Position numbers and translations under genes: made by a program. A DNA stretch of 53,294 nt from Prevotella sp. P5-92. GTDB taxonomy: Bacteria; Bacteroidota; Bacteroidia; Bacteroidales; Bacteroidaceae. The number at the start of each line of letters is the position of its first letter. Position 1 is the stretch's first letter. The stretch lies in the NCBI RefSeq assembly GCF_002251245.1, contig NZ_NPJG01000112.1, positions 1 to 53,294 of the forward strand, read 5' to 3'. Below the pieces are notes generated by a model. That model did not search any database. It was not told the DNA's origin and saw only the letters and a program-made list of their open reading frames with translations. Of the stretch, positions 23,488 through 34,100 are shown in pieces.

Positions 23488-24669
23488 ATGAAATATACCG
23501 CCGAACAAATCGCCATGATGCGCATGAAGGACGCGCAGATGAAAGACGCCCTCAAGCGCGACCCCCTCATCAACTACACCGAGGGCTACTTCTTCCTTAC
23601 CCTCAACACCCGGGGCGAAGCCCCCATACTAAGCCGCGTGGCGGGGAGAGTAGGGGGAACTGGCGCCGACGCTCCCCACTGCGAATATACCGCCCTCGGC
23701 AAGGGCGTGATTGAAAGTTGGAAAAAGATGCCCCTCGTGTGTCCCACAGTGAGGATAGGCCCCTGCGAAGTAATGCCCGAGCATTTCCACGGTCTCCTCC
23801 ATCTCCTGCCCGGCAATAAGCGCCATTTAGGCACGCTCGTAAGCGGCTTTATGGCAGGCTGCACCCACCATTATTGGGATAGCCTGGGCATAGATTGGCG
23901 CACGCCCTGTATGAAAGATGGAGTGTACACTCCAAGGATGCACAGTCGCGACCGGCACCACACCCGCTCGTATTTAGGGCCCGCCTTGTTTGTGCGAGGC
24001 TACAACGACGTGGAGGCGCTGACAGCCGAGGAGGTGAGGGTGAAGATGGAGTATATAGCCAAGCAGGCGGAGAAGAGGCTGATACAGGGCGACCGGCACC
24101 AGTGCTTCATCATCAGGCGCAACATGAAGACGGCTGCATGGAATTTGGAGGTGGCGAAAAGGGCGGTGGCTGACGACCGGTTTTACAAGAGCCACGGAGC
24201 TAAATGCGATGAGGCATGCCACGCCGTGGTGGCCAGATTCAACATTCAAGGGCTGGACTACATCGGCGACCGCCGGCTGTTGGCTTGCGAGAAGAAGCTG
24301 CCTCTCATATGCCATCGTGCCGACATGCCTTTTTTCAATCAGCAGCTCGAAGCTGTAGTCAATGCAGCAAGAAACGGCTGGGTGATAGTGTCGGCTTTTA
24401 TCTCCAAGGCTGAGAGGGAAATAAGGCGGCAACTTCTCATCGAACAGCTCCCTGTGATTGAGATTGTGGATAATGGCTTTGCCGACCGATACCGGCCTAC
24501 GGGGAAGTCGTTTTATGCCACTGCCGAAAAACGCCTGGTGCAGATTAGCTGTTGGAACTATCAGTACACGAGGGATGCGGCGGTAAGTCGGGAGATGTGT
24601 CTGGTAATGAACGAGCTGGCTCGCGTCATTACCCAAAAGCCTGACGACTGGTGGAAGCGACCTCTATAG
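23488..24669 (+). CDS. REP-associated tyrosine transposase (RAYT, Y1_Tnp family), extended
   Basis: 393 aa from ATG 23488. The Y1/HUH transposase domain shows YFFLTLNTRG near the start, the metal-binding MPEHFHGLLH (His99, His101) and a likely catalytic tyrosine, Tyr189, in MEYIAKQAEKR. The C-terminal half (about 200-393) is an additional domain without a motif I can name. RAYTs process REP palindromes and are usually single-copy, domesticated enzymes. The gene is GC-rich like the core and is flanked by a 37-bp tandem repeat upstream and a 64-bp-spaced repeat downstream. ORF extension to 23332 would run through the repeats and is rejected. Confidence 0.8.
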   Translation: MKYTAEQIAMMRMKDAQMKDALKRDPLINYTEGYFFLTLNTRGEAPILSRVAGRVGGTGADAPHCEYTALGKGVIESWKKMPLVCPTVRIGPCEVMPEHFHGLLHLLPGNKRHLGTLVSGFMAGCTHHYWDSLGIDWRTPCMKDGVYTPRMHSRDRHHTRSYLGPALFVRGYNDVEALTAEEVRVKMEYIAKQAEKRLIQGDRHQCFIIRRNMKTAAWNLEVAKRAVADDRFYKSHGAKCDEACHAVVARFNIQGLDYIGDRRLLACEKKLPLICHRADMPFFNQQLEAVVNAARNGWVIVSAFISKAEREIRRQLLIEQLPVIEIVDNGFADRYRPTGKSFYATAEKRLVQISCWNYQYTRDAAVSREMCLVMNELARVITQKPDDWWKRPL

Positions 24670-24708
24670 GGGCAATGGCGTTTTCCTCGCTCGAGAAAAC
24701 TATTGCAG

Positions 24709-24809
24709 TGCTAATAACGGCAATGTCTCTTTCTTATGATAAAAACACTCTGGCCAGAGAAAAGATGTATTATGCTAATAACTGCAGTGTTATCTTTCTT
24801 ATTATAAAA
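24709..24809. repeat. Imperfect direct repeat downstream of the RAYT gene
   Basis: Two copies, beginning TGCTAATAAC at 24709 and 24773 and ending TTCTTATnATAAAAA, spaced by 64 bp. Palindromic ends (ATTGC/GCAAT) flank the first copy. Confidence 0.65.
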
Positions 24810-24811
24810 AA

Positions 24812-24848
24812 AACTCCGGCGCAGGGGTGATGACTATTGCGCCGGAGG
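24812..24848 (-). terminator. Terminator of the Sus-type operon (bidirectional hairpin)
   Basis: CTCCGGCGCA (24814-24823) pairs perfectly with TGCGCCGGAG (24838-24847). On the minus strand it is followed by a T-run (A-run at 24806-24813). Confidence 0.85.
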
Positions 24849-24887
24849 TTGGAATAAAGAGAGGGCTTGCGCCCGTGTGTGTGAAGT

Positions 24888-25036
24888 TTATTTCTTGGTC
24901 AAGACGCTTGTGGCGCCTGAGTTGATGTATGAAAAACGATATGCGGCATAGTATGCGGTCCAGTTGCTGAACGTGATGCAAGGCCAAGGACGATGGCGGT
25001 CATCATGAGGAATAATCTATATAGTTCTTTCTTCAT
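24888..25036 (-). pseudogene. Eroded fourth gene of the SusCD operon
   Basis: From ATG at 25036 a signal-peptide-like start is seen (MKKELYRLFLMMTAIVLGLA). After a frame change and probable internal deletion it continues in another frame as ITFSNWTAYYAAYRFSYINS and ends SVLTKK at TAA 24888-24890. Start and end look like a secreted protein whose middle has been lost. It is 57 bp from the lipoprotein gene and 40 bp before the operon terminator. Confidence 0.55.
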
Positions 25037-25093
25037 AGCTTAATTACTTTAACTTCATTAACTTCTTTAACTTCTTTAACTTCCCAAACATTA

Positions 25094-26002
25094 TCATTCC
25101 CACCAGAACTCAACGGCATTGTAGTATTCGGTTGAGCCGTCGGTGTAGTCGGTCCAGTAGAGATAGACGTATCCGCTGCGCTTATAGATTGAGATGCAGG
25201 AATATCCGGTTGTCGTACCGTAGTCCTCAAGGATACAGATGTCTGCCACCTCGACGGTGCCGTCGGCTACGGTCCATGTGGGATAGCTCTGTGTGGCATC
25301 GTCGAAGAAATATGCAGCCTTTGCCTCCGTGCCCTCATAAGGCTCGTAGTTGGCGTAGGTGGTGATGCTATAGTAGCCTGCGAATTTCGTTGAGTTGCTT
25401 CCGACAGTAAAGATATAATCAACACCCGAATTGAGGAAGTTGGGGAAACGGAATCGGTTGGTGTTACCAAGTTGCTGGAGCGAAGTGGTAAATTCGTTTT
25501 CTACTCCCTGTGTAGCCCATAGCATCTTTACATTGTCGGATATGGATTCCCATGTTGCCACCATAATGTATCCGGCGTATGCAGTGGCACCAGGCTTGGT
25601 GGTGTAGTGGTCGGCATATTCCTCGGGCACGGTGACCTTGAGATTATATTTCTTTGATTCCGCAAGATTGCCAAATGACACCTTGACGGTGGCAGTGCTC
25701 TCGCCTGCGGCGAAACTTACCGTGGCAGGAACTGAGAGTCCTTCATCTGCAGTCACTATGAGAGGCACTTCGGCAGCAGTCTCAATGCCGTTAAGACGTG
25801 ACACTCCAATCTCCACCTCCGTTGCCTCACCGGGTTGGAAGATAAACTCCGTGGGGTTGCTGTCATCGAAATACACTGCCATCGAACCGTTGGCAGTAGG
25901 AGAGCCTGGCTCGTAGTTGATGTCGTTCTTGTCGTCGCATGCGGTGGCGAGTATCATCGCCACCATCGCGTACATTATATTATATATAGTCCTTCTTTTC
26001 AT
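25094..26002 (-). CDS. SusCD-associated surface lipoprotein
   Basis: 302 aa with a lipoprotein signal ending at Cys22 (MILATACDDK), the acidic +2/+3 residues typical of surface-exposed Bacteroidetes lipoproteins. Residues about 45-130 look like a beta-sandwich (EVEIGVSRLNGIE, ATVSFAAGESTATVKVSFG), perhaps Calx-beta or BACON-like. The C-terminal half is Tyr/Trp-rich (YWTDYTDGSTEYYNAVEFWW), suiting ligand binding. It lies 36 bp downstream of susD. Position suggests a SusE/F-like or substrate-specific accessory protein. No glycosidase accompanies the locus, so a protein or peptide ligand is possible. Confidence 0.75.
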   Translation of the reverse strand: MKRRTIYNIMYAMVAMILATACDDKNDINYEPGSPTANGSMAVYFDDSNPTEFIFQPGEATEVEIGVSRLNGIETAAEVPLIVTADEGLSVPATVSFAAGESTATVKVSFGNLAESKKYNLKVTVPEEYADHYTTKPGATAYAGYIMVATWESISDNVKMLWATQGVENEFTTSLQQLGNTNRFRFPNFLNSGVDYIFTVGSNSTKFAGYYSITTYANYEPYEGTEAKAAYFFDDATQSYPTWTVADGTVEVADICILEDYGTTTGYSCISIYKRSGYVYLYWTDYTDGSTEYYNAVEFWWE

Positions 26003-26038
26003 CCTAAACTAACTTTAATTCTTTAATTTTTTAATACT

Positions 26039-27787
26039 TTATATCCCCGTCAGGGTCGGGTCCGGGTTCATCTTGCCAGAGAGTGCGCTGTTGTATGTGC
26101 GTGCCACCTCGGGGATATAGAAGTTGAGCCACTGGGCGCATCCGAATGCCTCGTGGTTGAGCTTGTTATAAGGCTCTACATAGTTGCTGCCCTCGTAATC
26201 GCGGAGGATAGGCAGACCAAGACGCTTGTAGTCGTTGTACATTATTCCCTCGCCCCACAGTTCTATATACTTCTGGCTCATCAGCTCAATTATGTAACTG
26301 TCGGTGTTCCAAGCTGTGTACCGTTTGCCTTCGTCGAAGCGGTATTTGTTCATGAAGTTGTCGAGCTTGCCCATGCCTGCTATTTTGCCATTAAGGTAGT
26401 ATTCACATTCTATAACGATGAAGTACATCTCCTCGACACGCATAAGCGGAATATCAACCAGCATACCAGTCTGCTCGTCGTCGAGACTGCCCGAACCAGG
26501 ACGGAATTTCAGGTTGGCATAGGCAGGCAGGCGACTGAAGTTGGTGTTAGCCGCCTTCGATGCTGCTGTCTCGTCCTTGAGCTGAGTCTGATACTTCTCG
26601 GGTACGGTCTTGCTTCCGGCATCTTCGAGGGCTATCCATGATGTCTTGCGCCAGTCGCCATCCTGAATGTAGGAATACAGGCCGGCACTGATGCAGCGGT
26701 ATTCGCCACCGTATGCAGGCAGTGCCCATGTAGGTTCGGAAGCCACATTACCCATGATGGAGTTCCAGTAGTAAGAGTACTGTTCGGTGGAGGTGATGCG
26801 CATATCCCACACCCATGCCTGGTTGGCAGTGTTGAATCCTGACTTCACGTCGTGCCATTGTTCCTTGGTCATAGGAGTGTAGCCGGCATTGATGACAGCC
26901 TTGGCGCAGTCCTCGGCTTTCTTATAGCAGTCTGCTGCCGACGTGATGCCAAGGTCGGCATATCCGTCGTTAGCTCCCTCGGCTTCCAACTGCTTGGGCA
27001 GGTCGTTAGGATAGCGTTGGAAACGGGTGGCAACGGTGAGCCAGAAGCGGGCCAAAAGACCGTTGACAACATCGATGTTGACGTCGTTCTTCTCTGTTCG
27101 CTCATATCCCGCAAGCAGTTCCTTTGCCTTGCTCAGGTCGCTGTAGATGAAGCGATACATCGTGGGGAAGTTGGCACGGGGATTGTTCTTTGCCTCTTCG
27201 GCAGTGGTGCTTTCGGTGACGATGGGCACCGTGAGACCCATGATGTCCTTGGCCTTGGTATCGAGATCGCTGTTGCCTGTGGGCCAGAACTCAAACATCA
27301 GTGCGAGGTCCATATAGGCAAGTGCGCGATAGGTGTGGGCTATGCCTCGATAGTTGAGCATTGTCTCGGATGTGGCACCCTCTGTGGACTTCATAATCTT
27401 GTTGGCAAGGTCAGCAAGGTTATAATAGAAGAAATACACGGGGGCGGTGTATGACGTGAGACGTGTAGCCGACTCGTAGTATGTCTGGTAGTTCCATGTC
27501 GAACCCGTTGTGGGGAATCCGTCGAGCATAGTCTCCTTGGTGAGCATATAGCAACCGTAGCCCCAGTCCTGTGAGGCATACCATGAGGTGACGTCGCTAT
27601 AGTAGTTGCAGTAGGAGATCATCTTCGACTTCAGTCCGCTGACGAGCATGCTGAGTGAAGTACTTGAACTGGCCACCTGGTCGGTGGAAGCCTGTTGAGT
27701 AGGACTCTCCTCGTCGATACATGCTGTGAGGCTCATTGCCGCTGCCAGAGGCAGGATATATATTGCTTTCTTATTGAATATCTTCAT
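26039..27787 (-). CDS. susD: SusD/RagB family nutrient-binding outer-membrane lipoprotein
   Basis: 582 aa. Lipoprotein signal with Cys23 (SLTACIDEES). The SusD fold is indicated by an N-terminal helical region with TPR-like repeats (RGIAHTYRALAYMDLALMFE) and a C-terminal RagB-type segment (EGIMYNDYKRLGLPIL, then an asparagine-rich end). SusD-like proteins form the lid on the SusC channel and capture the ligand. Downstream partner of the SusC gene with an 88-bp gap that holds a dispersed hairpin repeat. The symbol denotes the family; substrate is unknown. Confidence 0.92.
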   Translation of the reverse strand: MKIFNKKAIYILPLAAAMSLTACIDEESPTQQASTDQVASSSTSLSMLVSGLKSKMISYCNYYSDVTSWYASQDWGYGCYMLTKETMLDGFPTTGSTWNYQTYYESATRLTSYTAPVYFFYYNLADLANKIMKSTEGATSETMLNYRGIAHTYRALAYMDLALMFEFWPTGNSDLDTKAKDIMGLTVPIVTESTTAEEAKNNPRANFPTMYRFIYSDLSKAKELLAGYERTEKNDVNIDVVNGLLARFWLTVATRFQRYPNDLPKQLEAEGANDGYADLGITSAADCYKKAEDCAKAVINAGYTPMTKEQWHDVKSGFNTANQAWVWDMRITSTEQYSYYWNSIMGNVASEPTWALPAYGGEYRCISAGLYSYIQDGDWRKTSWIALEDAGSKTVPEKYQTQLKDETAASKAANTNFSRLPAYANLKFRPGSGSLDDEQTGMLVDIPLMRVEEMYFIVIECEYYLNGKIAGMGKLDNFMNKYRFDEGKRYTAWNTDSYIIELMSQKYIELWGEGIMYNDYKRLGLPILRDYEGSNYVEPYNKLNHEAFGCAQWLNFYIPEVARTYNSALSGKMNPDPTLTGI

Positions 27788-27837
27788 AATTTCTTTTGTG
27801 TTTTAATACCTTAATATGTTGGTTCTTTCTGCAGTGT

Positions 27838-27875
27838 GCGGTCTTTCATGAAGTAAGACCCCACATCGGCGGGGA
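27838..27875. repeat. Dispersed hairpin repeat, copy in the susC-susD gap
   Basis: GGTCTTTCATGAAGTAAGAC begins at 27840 and is followed by a GGCGG-rich stretch. It is nearly the same as 35935-35968, with paired arms GGTCTT/AAGACC. Confidence 0.7.
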
Positions 27876-30800
27876 TTAGAACTTAACGCTAATAGAGCCC
27901 GTAATCGTGCGTGCTGGTGCATACTTTGATGCCGAAATAGAACCGCTGGCGTTGATGCGTGGATCGAGACCCTTGCGCTTGCTCCAGTAGGTGAGGTTCT
28001 CGCCTGACACAGCGACGCGAATACCATTGATGCCTAAGCTGTTCATCCATTTTGCAGGGAGGTTGTAGCCGAGGGTGATGTTCTGCAGCGCGAGCCAACT
28101 GCCGTCGGTGAGGAAGCGGTCGGAGGTGTAGTTGGCATACTGGTCGTTGTAGCAGAGGCGGGGGATGTTCGACGATGTGTTGTCAGCACTCCATGCTCCA
28201 AGCAGGTCTTGGTGCATAGCCATACCGGTGAGACCCGACTGTGGGTTCTGCATCAGCTGCATATATGTCCAGTCCATCACCTTGCCGCCAACGCTGTATG
28301 CAAACGACACGTTGAGGTCGAAACCCAATGCCGACACACCAGTGTTGAAACCACCGTAGAAGTCGGGCAGGGCAGTGCCGCAGTTGAAGAAGTTCTCGTC
28401 GAGGGTGATGCTTGTCGGGTCGGTGGTGGTGATGAGGTTGCCGTCGGCGTCGTGCTTATACCACATCGATTCGCCGTTGTCGTTCACTCCGGCATACTTG
28501 CGCAGGCGCCATGTGTACATGGGCAGGTCTTCGCCATAGAAGTTGCTGCCAGAGGTGTAGCCTGGATGACCGTCGAGAGTGTTAAACTTATTGCTGTCGT
28601 TGAGTTTCAGTACCTTGTTCTTATAGGCGGTGAGGTTGGCACCGATGGTCCATCTGAAGTTCTTTGTCACGATGGGGTCGCCATTGAGTTCAATCTCAAC
28701 ACCCTTGTTGCTCATGTCGCCCACATTATAATACGAACCCGAGTAACCGAGTTCGAGAGGCACCTTCACCCACGAGAGCATGTCGGTGGTCTTGCGGTAG
28801 AAATACTCTACGCTACCACGCAGGCGACTCTTGAACATCTGGAATTCCACACCGAGGTTGATGTTGGTGATGGTCTCCCATGTAATCTCCTTGTTGCCGA
28901 TGGACGAGAGGGTGAGGGTGATGTCGTTGCCGTCGCCCTTGTTGATATCGTAGAGGTCGGTGTAGAGGAAGTTGCCGATATTGTCGTTACCATTCTGTCC
29001 GAACGAAGCCTTCAACTTCAGTTCGTTGAGCCACTTCACGTCCTTCATCCATTCCTCCTTGGTGATGATCCATGCACCGCCGAAGGAGTAGAAGTTACCC
29101 CAACGGTGGTCGGGATGGAAGCGTGAAGAAGCGTCGCGGCGGTATGACACCTGACCGAAGTACTTGCCGTCGTAGTCATACAGTCCGCGGAAGATCCAGC
29201 CCTCGGTGTTGTAGTCCACCTTGTATCCGCCGTTGGTAAGATAGGTGGTGGCACCATTGAGCTCCTGGTTGTCCCAATACGAGAACATATTCTTGCGGTC
29301 GGCATAGAGATAGTCGGTGTTGCTCTTGTAGCTCTCATGACCGGCGAGGATAGACACGTTGTGCTTGCCGATTTTCTTGTTGTATTTCAGCAACTGCTGA
29401 TAGTTCTGTGTGAATATCGAACTGTTGTATTTATACACATATCCGTTGGGATAAGACATGTGGCCGAAGCCATAGAAAGGTTGCTGTGTGGCGGTGTATT
29501 TCTCTTCGTAAGAGTAGAGGCTGGCATTGATGGTGGCCTTCAGACCGTCCCAGATGTCAATGTCGGCGAATCCGTTGAGCGAGAAGTTGGTGATGCCCCA
29601 TTTGTTGGTGTTCATGCTGGCATCGGTGATGCCGTTCACCTGGGTGAGGTAGGGGCGTACATAGTTGGAACCCATGAGTTGTCCGTCGCCGTAGTCACCC
29701 ACGATACCATTCTCATTATAAAGGATGTTGCCGTTTTCGTCGCGCAGATAGACAGGATAGATAGGACCCATCAACATGATCTGTGTATAGATATTGTTGT
29801 TGCCCGAGTCCTCGGTGTCGCTCACGTCGGCGCCATTGTTGGTAGTAGAGCGTGCGAAGCTCACATTACCGCCGATGTTGAGCCATTTGGTGGCTTGGTA
29901 TGTGGCTTTCATGCGTGCGGTGTAGCGCTCGTAGTCGCTGCCCACGGCGATACCGTCGGCATTGAGGTATCCGAGCGAGGCGTAGAACGTGCCGTTGGTG
30001 CCGCCACCGTTGATGCTGAGGTTGTATTCCTGTCTCAGGGCGTTGCGATAAGCCTCCTCGATCCAGTCGTCGGGCATGATGGTATATACCTGTCCGTTGT
30101 TATACACACGGTTGCCGAGTGTGGCAGAGGGGTTGAGCTTGCCGTTGTCGCCGACGAGGTACTGTCCGTCGGGCACTACGTATGGGAGATAACCCAAACC
30201 GCCGTTCTGTGACGATGCTGTCAGGGTCTTGTTGGCATTGGCATGAGCATTGGCTACGCTCTGTCCCTGGTTGATGTAGTTGTTATATAGAGCCTTATAA
30301 TTTGTTTCGATGTATAGGGCAGGATTGTCGATGGTCTCGTAGCGCTTTGAGGCGCGGCTGCTTGAACCTAATTTCACGTCGAGCGTGATACTTGTACGAG
30401 CCTTCTCGCCCTTCTTTGTGGTGACGATGATGACACCGTTAGCACCACGTGCGCCATAGAGAGCGTTGGAGGCAGCATCCTTGAGCACTGTCACCGATGC
30501 CACGTCGGCAGGGTTGATGCTGTTCCAGTCGCCGTCATAAGGAGCGCCGTCGAGCACTATGAGCGGGGCTTTTCCTGCATTGATTGAGCTGATGCCTCGT
30601 ATGCGGAACTCAGGGGCCGCATCGGGTGCACCGGAATGAGAGTACGCTTGTAGTCCTGCTACGTTACCCTGAAGAGCTTCCATGACGTTCGTCACCTGTC
30701 GTGTCTCGAGTTTCTTGCTGTCGATGACACCTGCCGAACCCGTGAACGAAGATTTCTTCTGTTCACCGAAAGCCACGACCATTACCTCGTCGAGTACCTG

Positions 30801-31088
30801 GTCGTCATTTTCCAATACAATCTGTACAAACTCAGCGGCGTTGACGGTTTTTGTCTTCATGCCGATATACGACACTACGAGTTGTGAGCCCGGTTTCACC
30901 CCTTGGAGTATGAACTGTCCGTAGAGGTCGGTCTTGGTACCCACGTTGCTTCCCTTGATTAAAACTGTAGCGCCAATGACCGCCTCTTTGTTTACGTCAG
31001 ACACGGTACCTTTGACGTTAAGTCTTTGGGCTATGGCAGATAGCGCCATCATAGCCACTGATAATAATAATAACAATCGTCTTCTCAT
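27876..31088 (-). CDS. susC: SusC/RagA family TonB-linked outer membrane transporter
   Basis: 1070 aa. Signal peptide (LLLLLSVAMMALSAIAQ), carboxypeptidase-regulatory-like domain (about 24-110, VKGTVSDVNKEAVIGATVLI), TonB plug (about 120-235, including VLKDAASNALYGARGANGVI) and a large beta barrel ending in the aromatic ITGSISVKF typical of outer-membrane proteins. It imports a ligand with the SusD lipoprotein by TonB energy. Starts 93 bp downstream of putA but is separated from it by a strong hairpin, so it is probably its own operon with susD and the lipoprotein gene. Family symbol only; substrate not predictable. Confidence 0.93.
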   Translation of the reverse strand: MRRRLLLLLSVAMMALSAIAQRLNVKGTVSDVNKEAVIGATVLIKGSNVGTKTDLYGQFILQGVKPGSQLVVSYIGMKTKTVNAAEFVQIVLENDDQVLDEVMVVAFGEQKKSSFTGSAGVIDSKKLETRQVTNVMEALQGNVAGLQAYSHSGAPDAAPEFRIRGISSINAGKAPLIVLDGAPYDGDWNSINPADVASVTVLKDAASNALYGARGANGVIIVTTKKGEKARTSITLDVKLGSSSRASKRYETIDNPALYIETNYKALYNNYINQGQSVANAHANANKTLTASSQNGGLGYLPYVVPDGQYLVGDNGKLNPSATLGNRVYNNGQVYTIMPDDWIEEAYRNALRQEYNLSINGGGTNGTFYASLGYLNADGIAVGSDYERYTARMKATYQATKWLNIGGNVSFARSTTNNGADVSDTEDSGNNNIYTQIMLMGPIYPVYLRDENGNILYNENGIVGDYGDGQLMGSNYVRPYLTQVNGITDASMNTNKWGITNFSLNGFADIDIWDGLKATINASLYSYEEKYTATQQPFYGFGHMSYPNGYVYKYNSSIFTQNYQQLLKYNKKIGKHNVSILAGHESYKSNTDYLYADRKNMFSYWDNQELNGATTYLTNGGYKVDYNTEGWIFRGLYDYDGKYFGQVSYRRDASSRFHPDHRWGNFYSFGGAWIITKEEWMKDVKWLNELKLKASFGQNGNDNIGNFLYTDLYDINKGDGNDITLTLSSIGNKEITWETITNINLGVEFQMFKSRLRGSVEYFYRKTTDMLSWVKVPLELGYSGSYYNVGDMSNKGVEIELNGDPIVTKNFRWTIGANLTAYKNKVLKLNDSNKFNTLDGHPGYTSGSNFYGEDLPMYTWRLRKYAGVNDNGESMWYKHDADGNLITTTDPTSITLDENFFNCGTALPDFYGGFNTGVSALGFDLNVSFAYSVGGKVMDWTYMQLMQNPQSGLTGMAMHQDLLGAWSADNTSSNIPRLCYNDQYANYTSDRFLTDGSWLALQNITLGYNLPAKWMNSLGINGIRVAVSGENLTYWSKRKGLDPRINASGSISASKYAPARTITGSISVKF

Positions 31089-31132
31089 TTTTTCTTTCTC
31101 TGTTTTTGCTAATTTAGTGTGGTAAAAGTAAG

Positions 31133-31169
31133 GGGAGTCAAAAGAGGAAGTACCACTCCTTTGACTCCC
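31133..31169 (-). terminator. Hairpin between putA and susC
   Basis: GGGAGTCAAA (31133-31142) pairs with TTTGACTCCC (31160-31169), with an added GAG/CTC inside. It lies 13 bp after the putA stop on the minus strand; the T-run is weak. Confidence 0.65.
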
Positions 31170-31181
31170 TTTCGTGTATCG

Positions 31182-34100
31182 TTACTCTACAGCAGGAGCC
31201 TGATCCTGTCCGCTACCATAACGGTGGTACTCGAACGAGATACTCTGTTCCTTGATGTAGTGTATGAGCTCTACGCGGCCATCCTTGACAGGGGCAGCCG
31301 TGGCAATATACTTGTCGCATTCAGCTGCACGCTCGTACATCTCGCGAGGCAGGTCGGCTGAGCAAGTGCGGATGCGCTCGTAGTTTGGCATCTCGAGCAG
31401 GAAGTCAGCCAACGACTGCTTCTTGAGCTGTGCACCAGTGGAGCCTAAGGCAGCCGAGCGGTCGTCTGACGGGTCGAACGAGATGGTGAGCGGTGTGCCA
31501 GCTGTCTTTGCGGCGAGGGCGATCATCTGTGCCTGTTCGTTGCTGTCGTCCTTGAACAAGCGGAGACACATGCCACCCTTGACAGGCAGATAGCGGAACA
31601 CGTTCTGCTCGCCGTGGCACTTGTTCCAGTCACGTGCGTGGCGGAACTCCTTCTCCCATGCCTCTGCATAGCTCTTGCGGTAGTCGGTCTTCGAACCCTT
31701 CTTGTCGGTGATGTAAGTGAACTGTGCGCAGTAGTTTGGACCACCGGCCTTGATGCCGCCACCGAAAGCCGACAGCTTCATGCCGCCGAAAGGCTGACGA
31801 TTGACGATAGCTCCGGTGATACCTCTGTTGATATACAGGTTACCAGCCATGATGGAGTTCTTCCACAGGTCGCGCTCAGCCTCGTCGAGCGACTGTATGC
31901 CTGAGGTGAGTCCGTAGTCGAGACCGTTAACGAGGTCGATAGCCTCCTGCAGCGTGTCGAACGGACAAACGGAGAGCATCGGACCGAACAGCTCGGTGCG
32001 GAAAGAGAAGTTGCCTGGACGTACACCCATCTTCACCGTCGGCGCAAGGATATACTTCTTCTTGTCGATAAACCTTGGTGCCACGAGCCACGACTCGCCT
32101 GGTTCGAGGGTGTTGATAGCCTGGAGGAGCTTCTCGTTCTCGTTGGTAATCATTGGGCCTACGATATTTCCGGCGTTCCATACTGAACCGACCTTCATGC
32201 TGGTAGCGCAGTCCTTGAGTTTCACGCGGAACTCCTCAGACTCGTAAACCGAACGCTCAACGAGGAGCAGCGAACAAGCCGAACACTTCTGTCCTGCATT
32301 GCCGAAGGCAGAGGCGCAGGCGTTCATGATGGCGTGGTCGCGGTCGGCAGAGGCCGTGATGATCATCACGTTCTTGCCACCAGTCTCGGCAGACAGTGGG
32401 GTGGTAGGATTAGCCTTTGTGATAGCCTGTGCTGTCTCGGTGCCACCAGTGAGGATGATGTGGTTGATCTCAGGAGCCGTGGTGAGCTTCTTCAGTGCGT
32501 CGCGCTCGGTGATGACCACCTGCAGAGCCTCTTTTGGCACGCCAGCATCCCAGAAAGCCTTGGCAAAGAGCCATGCTACGGGAGCAGCCACGGTGGCAGG
32601 TTTGAGGATACATGTGTTGCCCGAAGCCAATGCGGCTACGACGCCGCCGCAAGGAATGGCGCACGGGAAGTTCCATGGGGAGATAACCAAGATGGTGCCC
32701 TTAGCCTTGATGTCAACATCGGGCAGTGCGTAGAACTTCTTCATCGAAGGAGTGTAGAAACGGGCGTAGTCGATACCCTCGCTCACCTCCACGTCGCCCT
32801 CGACGACAGTCTTTCCTGTTATGGCACACATACAGCCGATGAGGTCGCCACGCATCTTGCCGAGGCGGTTGGCTGCATCGTACATTATCTTATGACGCTG
32901 TTCGATGGTGGTGTTGCGCCATCCGGCAGGGTCGGTAGCAGCTATCTTGATGATCTCCTCGATCTGCTTAACGTTAGCCTTCGACATCTCGCATACCTGT
33001 ACCTCGTCGTCCTGACAACGGTCGAAATACTTGGCACGGCTGTCGTTCTCGACAGTCTCGGCACCAATCTGGGTGGGGATGACATAAGGCTTGTCGGCCT
33101 TAGACTTCTTCCACTTGGCGAATATCTGACGCTGCCACTCCTGGTTGCACTCACGGTCGAAGTCGGTGTCGGGCTCGTTCTTCATCTCGTCCATAGGAGG
33201 AACGGGGCTGTAAGGCTCGAGGCGGTTCTGCTTGCGGTGAGGCTCGTGAGGAATAGAGTCTTTGATGGCGTAGGCATCCTCAAACTGCTTCTTCAGGAAG
33301 TCCCATGCCTCGGTATTGGGCTTGAGGTTGAAAGAGTGGGTGAGGAAGTTGTCGGGAGCGGTGTTCTCGTCCATACGGCGAACGAGGTACGACACGGCGT
33401 TGAGAAAGTGTTCGTCCTTTACCACTGGGGTATAGAGAATCACATGGTTGCCGAGCTTTGACTGTGCACGCCATACCTGGTCGGCCATACCCTCGAGCAT
33501 CTCGAAACAGAAGGTGTCCTTCGGTGTGTTGTACATCTTCGTCAGGAGGTAAGCGTATGAGATGGTGTAGAGGTTGTGCGACGCCATACCGATGTGAAGG
33601 TACTGCGAGTTCTCGGGCTGCAGTCCGCGCTCGATGATCTTCAGGTAGTTGGCATCCACTTCGGTCTTGCTTGGACGAACGGGGTTCTCCCATCCGCGCA
33701 GCGAAGCGACGACGGTCTCCATGTCGAGGTTACATCCCTTCACGATACGCATCTTGATAGGTGCACCGCCACGCTGGCAGCGTTCTTTCGCAAACTCGAT
33801 GAGCTCGGTCTGGAATCCCCATGCGTCGGGCAGGTAAGACTGTACGACGATACCGGCAGAATACTTCAGGAACTCAGGCTTAGAGAGCACCTCCTTGAAG
33901 AGGCGCATGGTGAGGTGAGCGTCCTTGTATTCCTCCATGTCGAGGTTGATGAATTTCGCACGCTTCTTGCCTTCTTCATCGACGTAAGGATTGTCGATGG
34001 CAGCCTGATAGAGTTCAGACATACGGCGCACCAGTTCGGGGAACGACTCCTCGTAGTTCAGTGCGTGGGTCTGTGCGTAGATACCTGAGATCTTCACCGA

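Noticed and set aside
28209..29126. Long plus-strand ORF opposite susC
   Set aside because: It is a shadow of the susC gene, rich in Val/Gly/His from the complementary reading, with no recognisable domain.
31133..31169. putA and susC as one operon because only 93 bp separate them
   Set aside because: A 10-bp stem hairpin lies between, and the functions differ; read-through is possible but not assumed.
32334..33461. 375-codon plus-strand ORF opposite putA
   Set aside because: It is an antisense shadow of a strongly supported bifunctional enzyme, with no start signals or domain.
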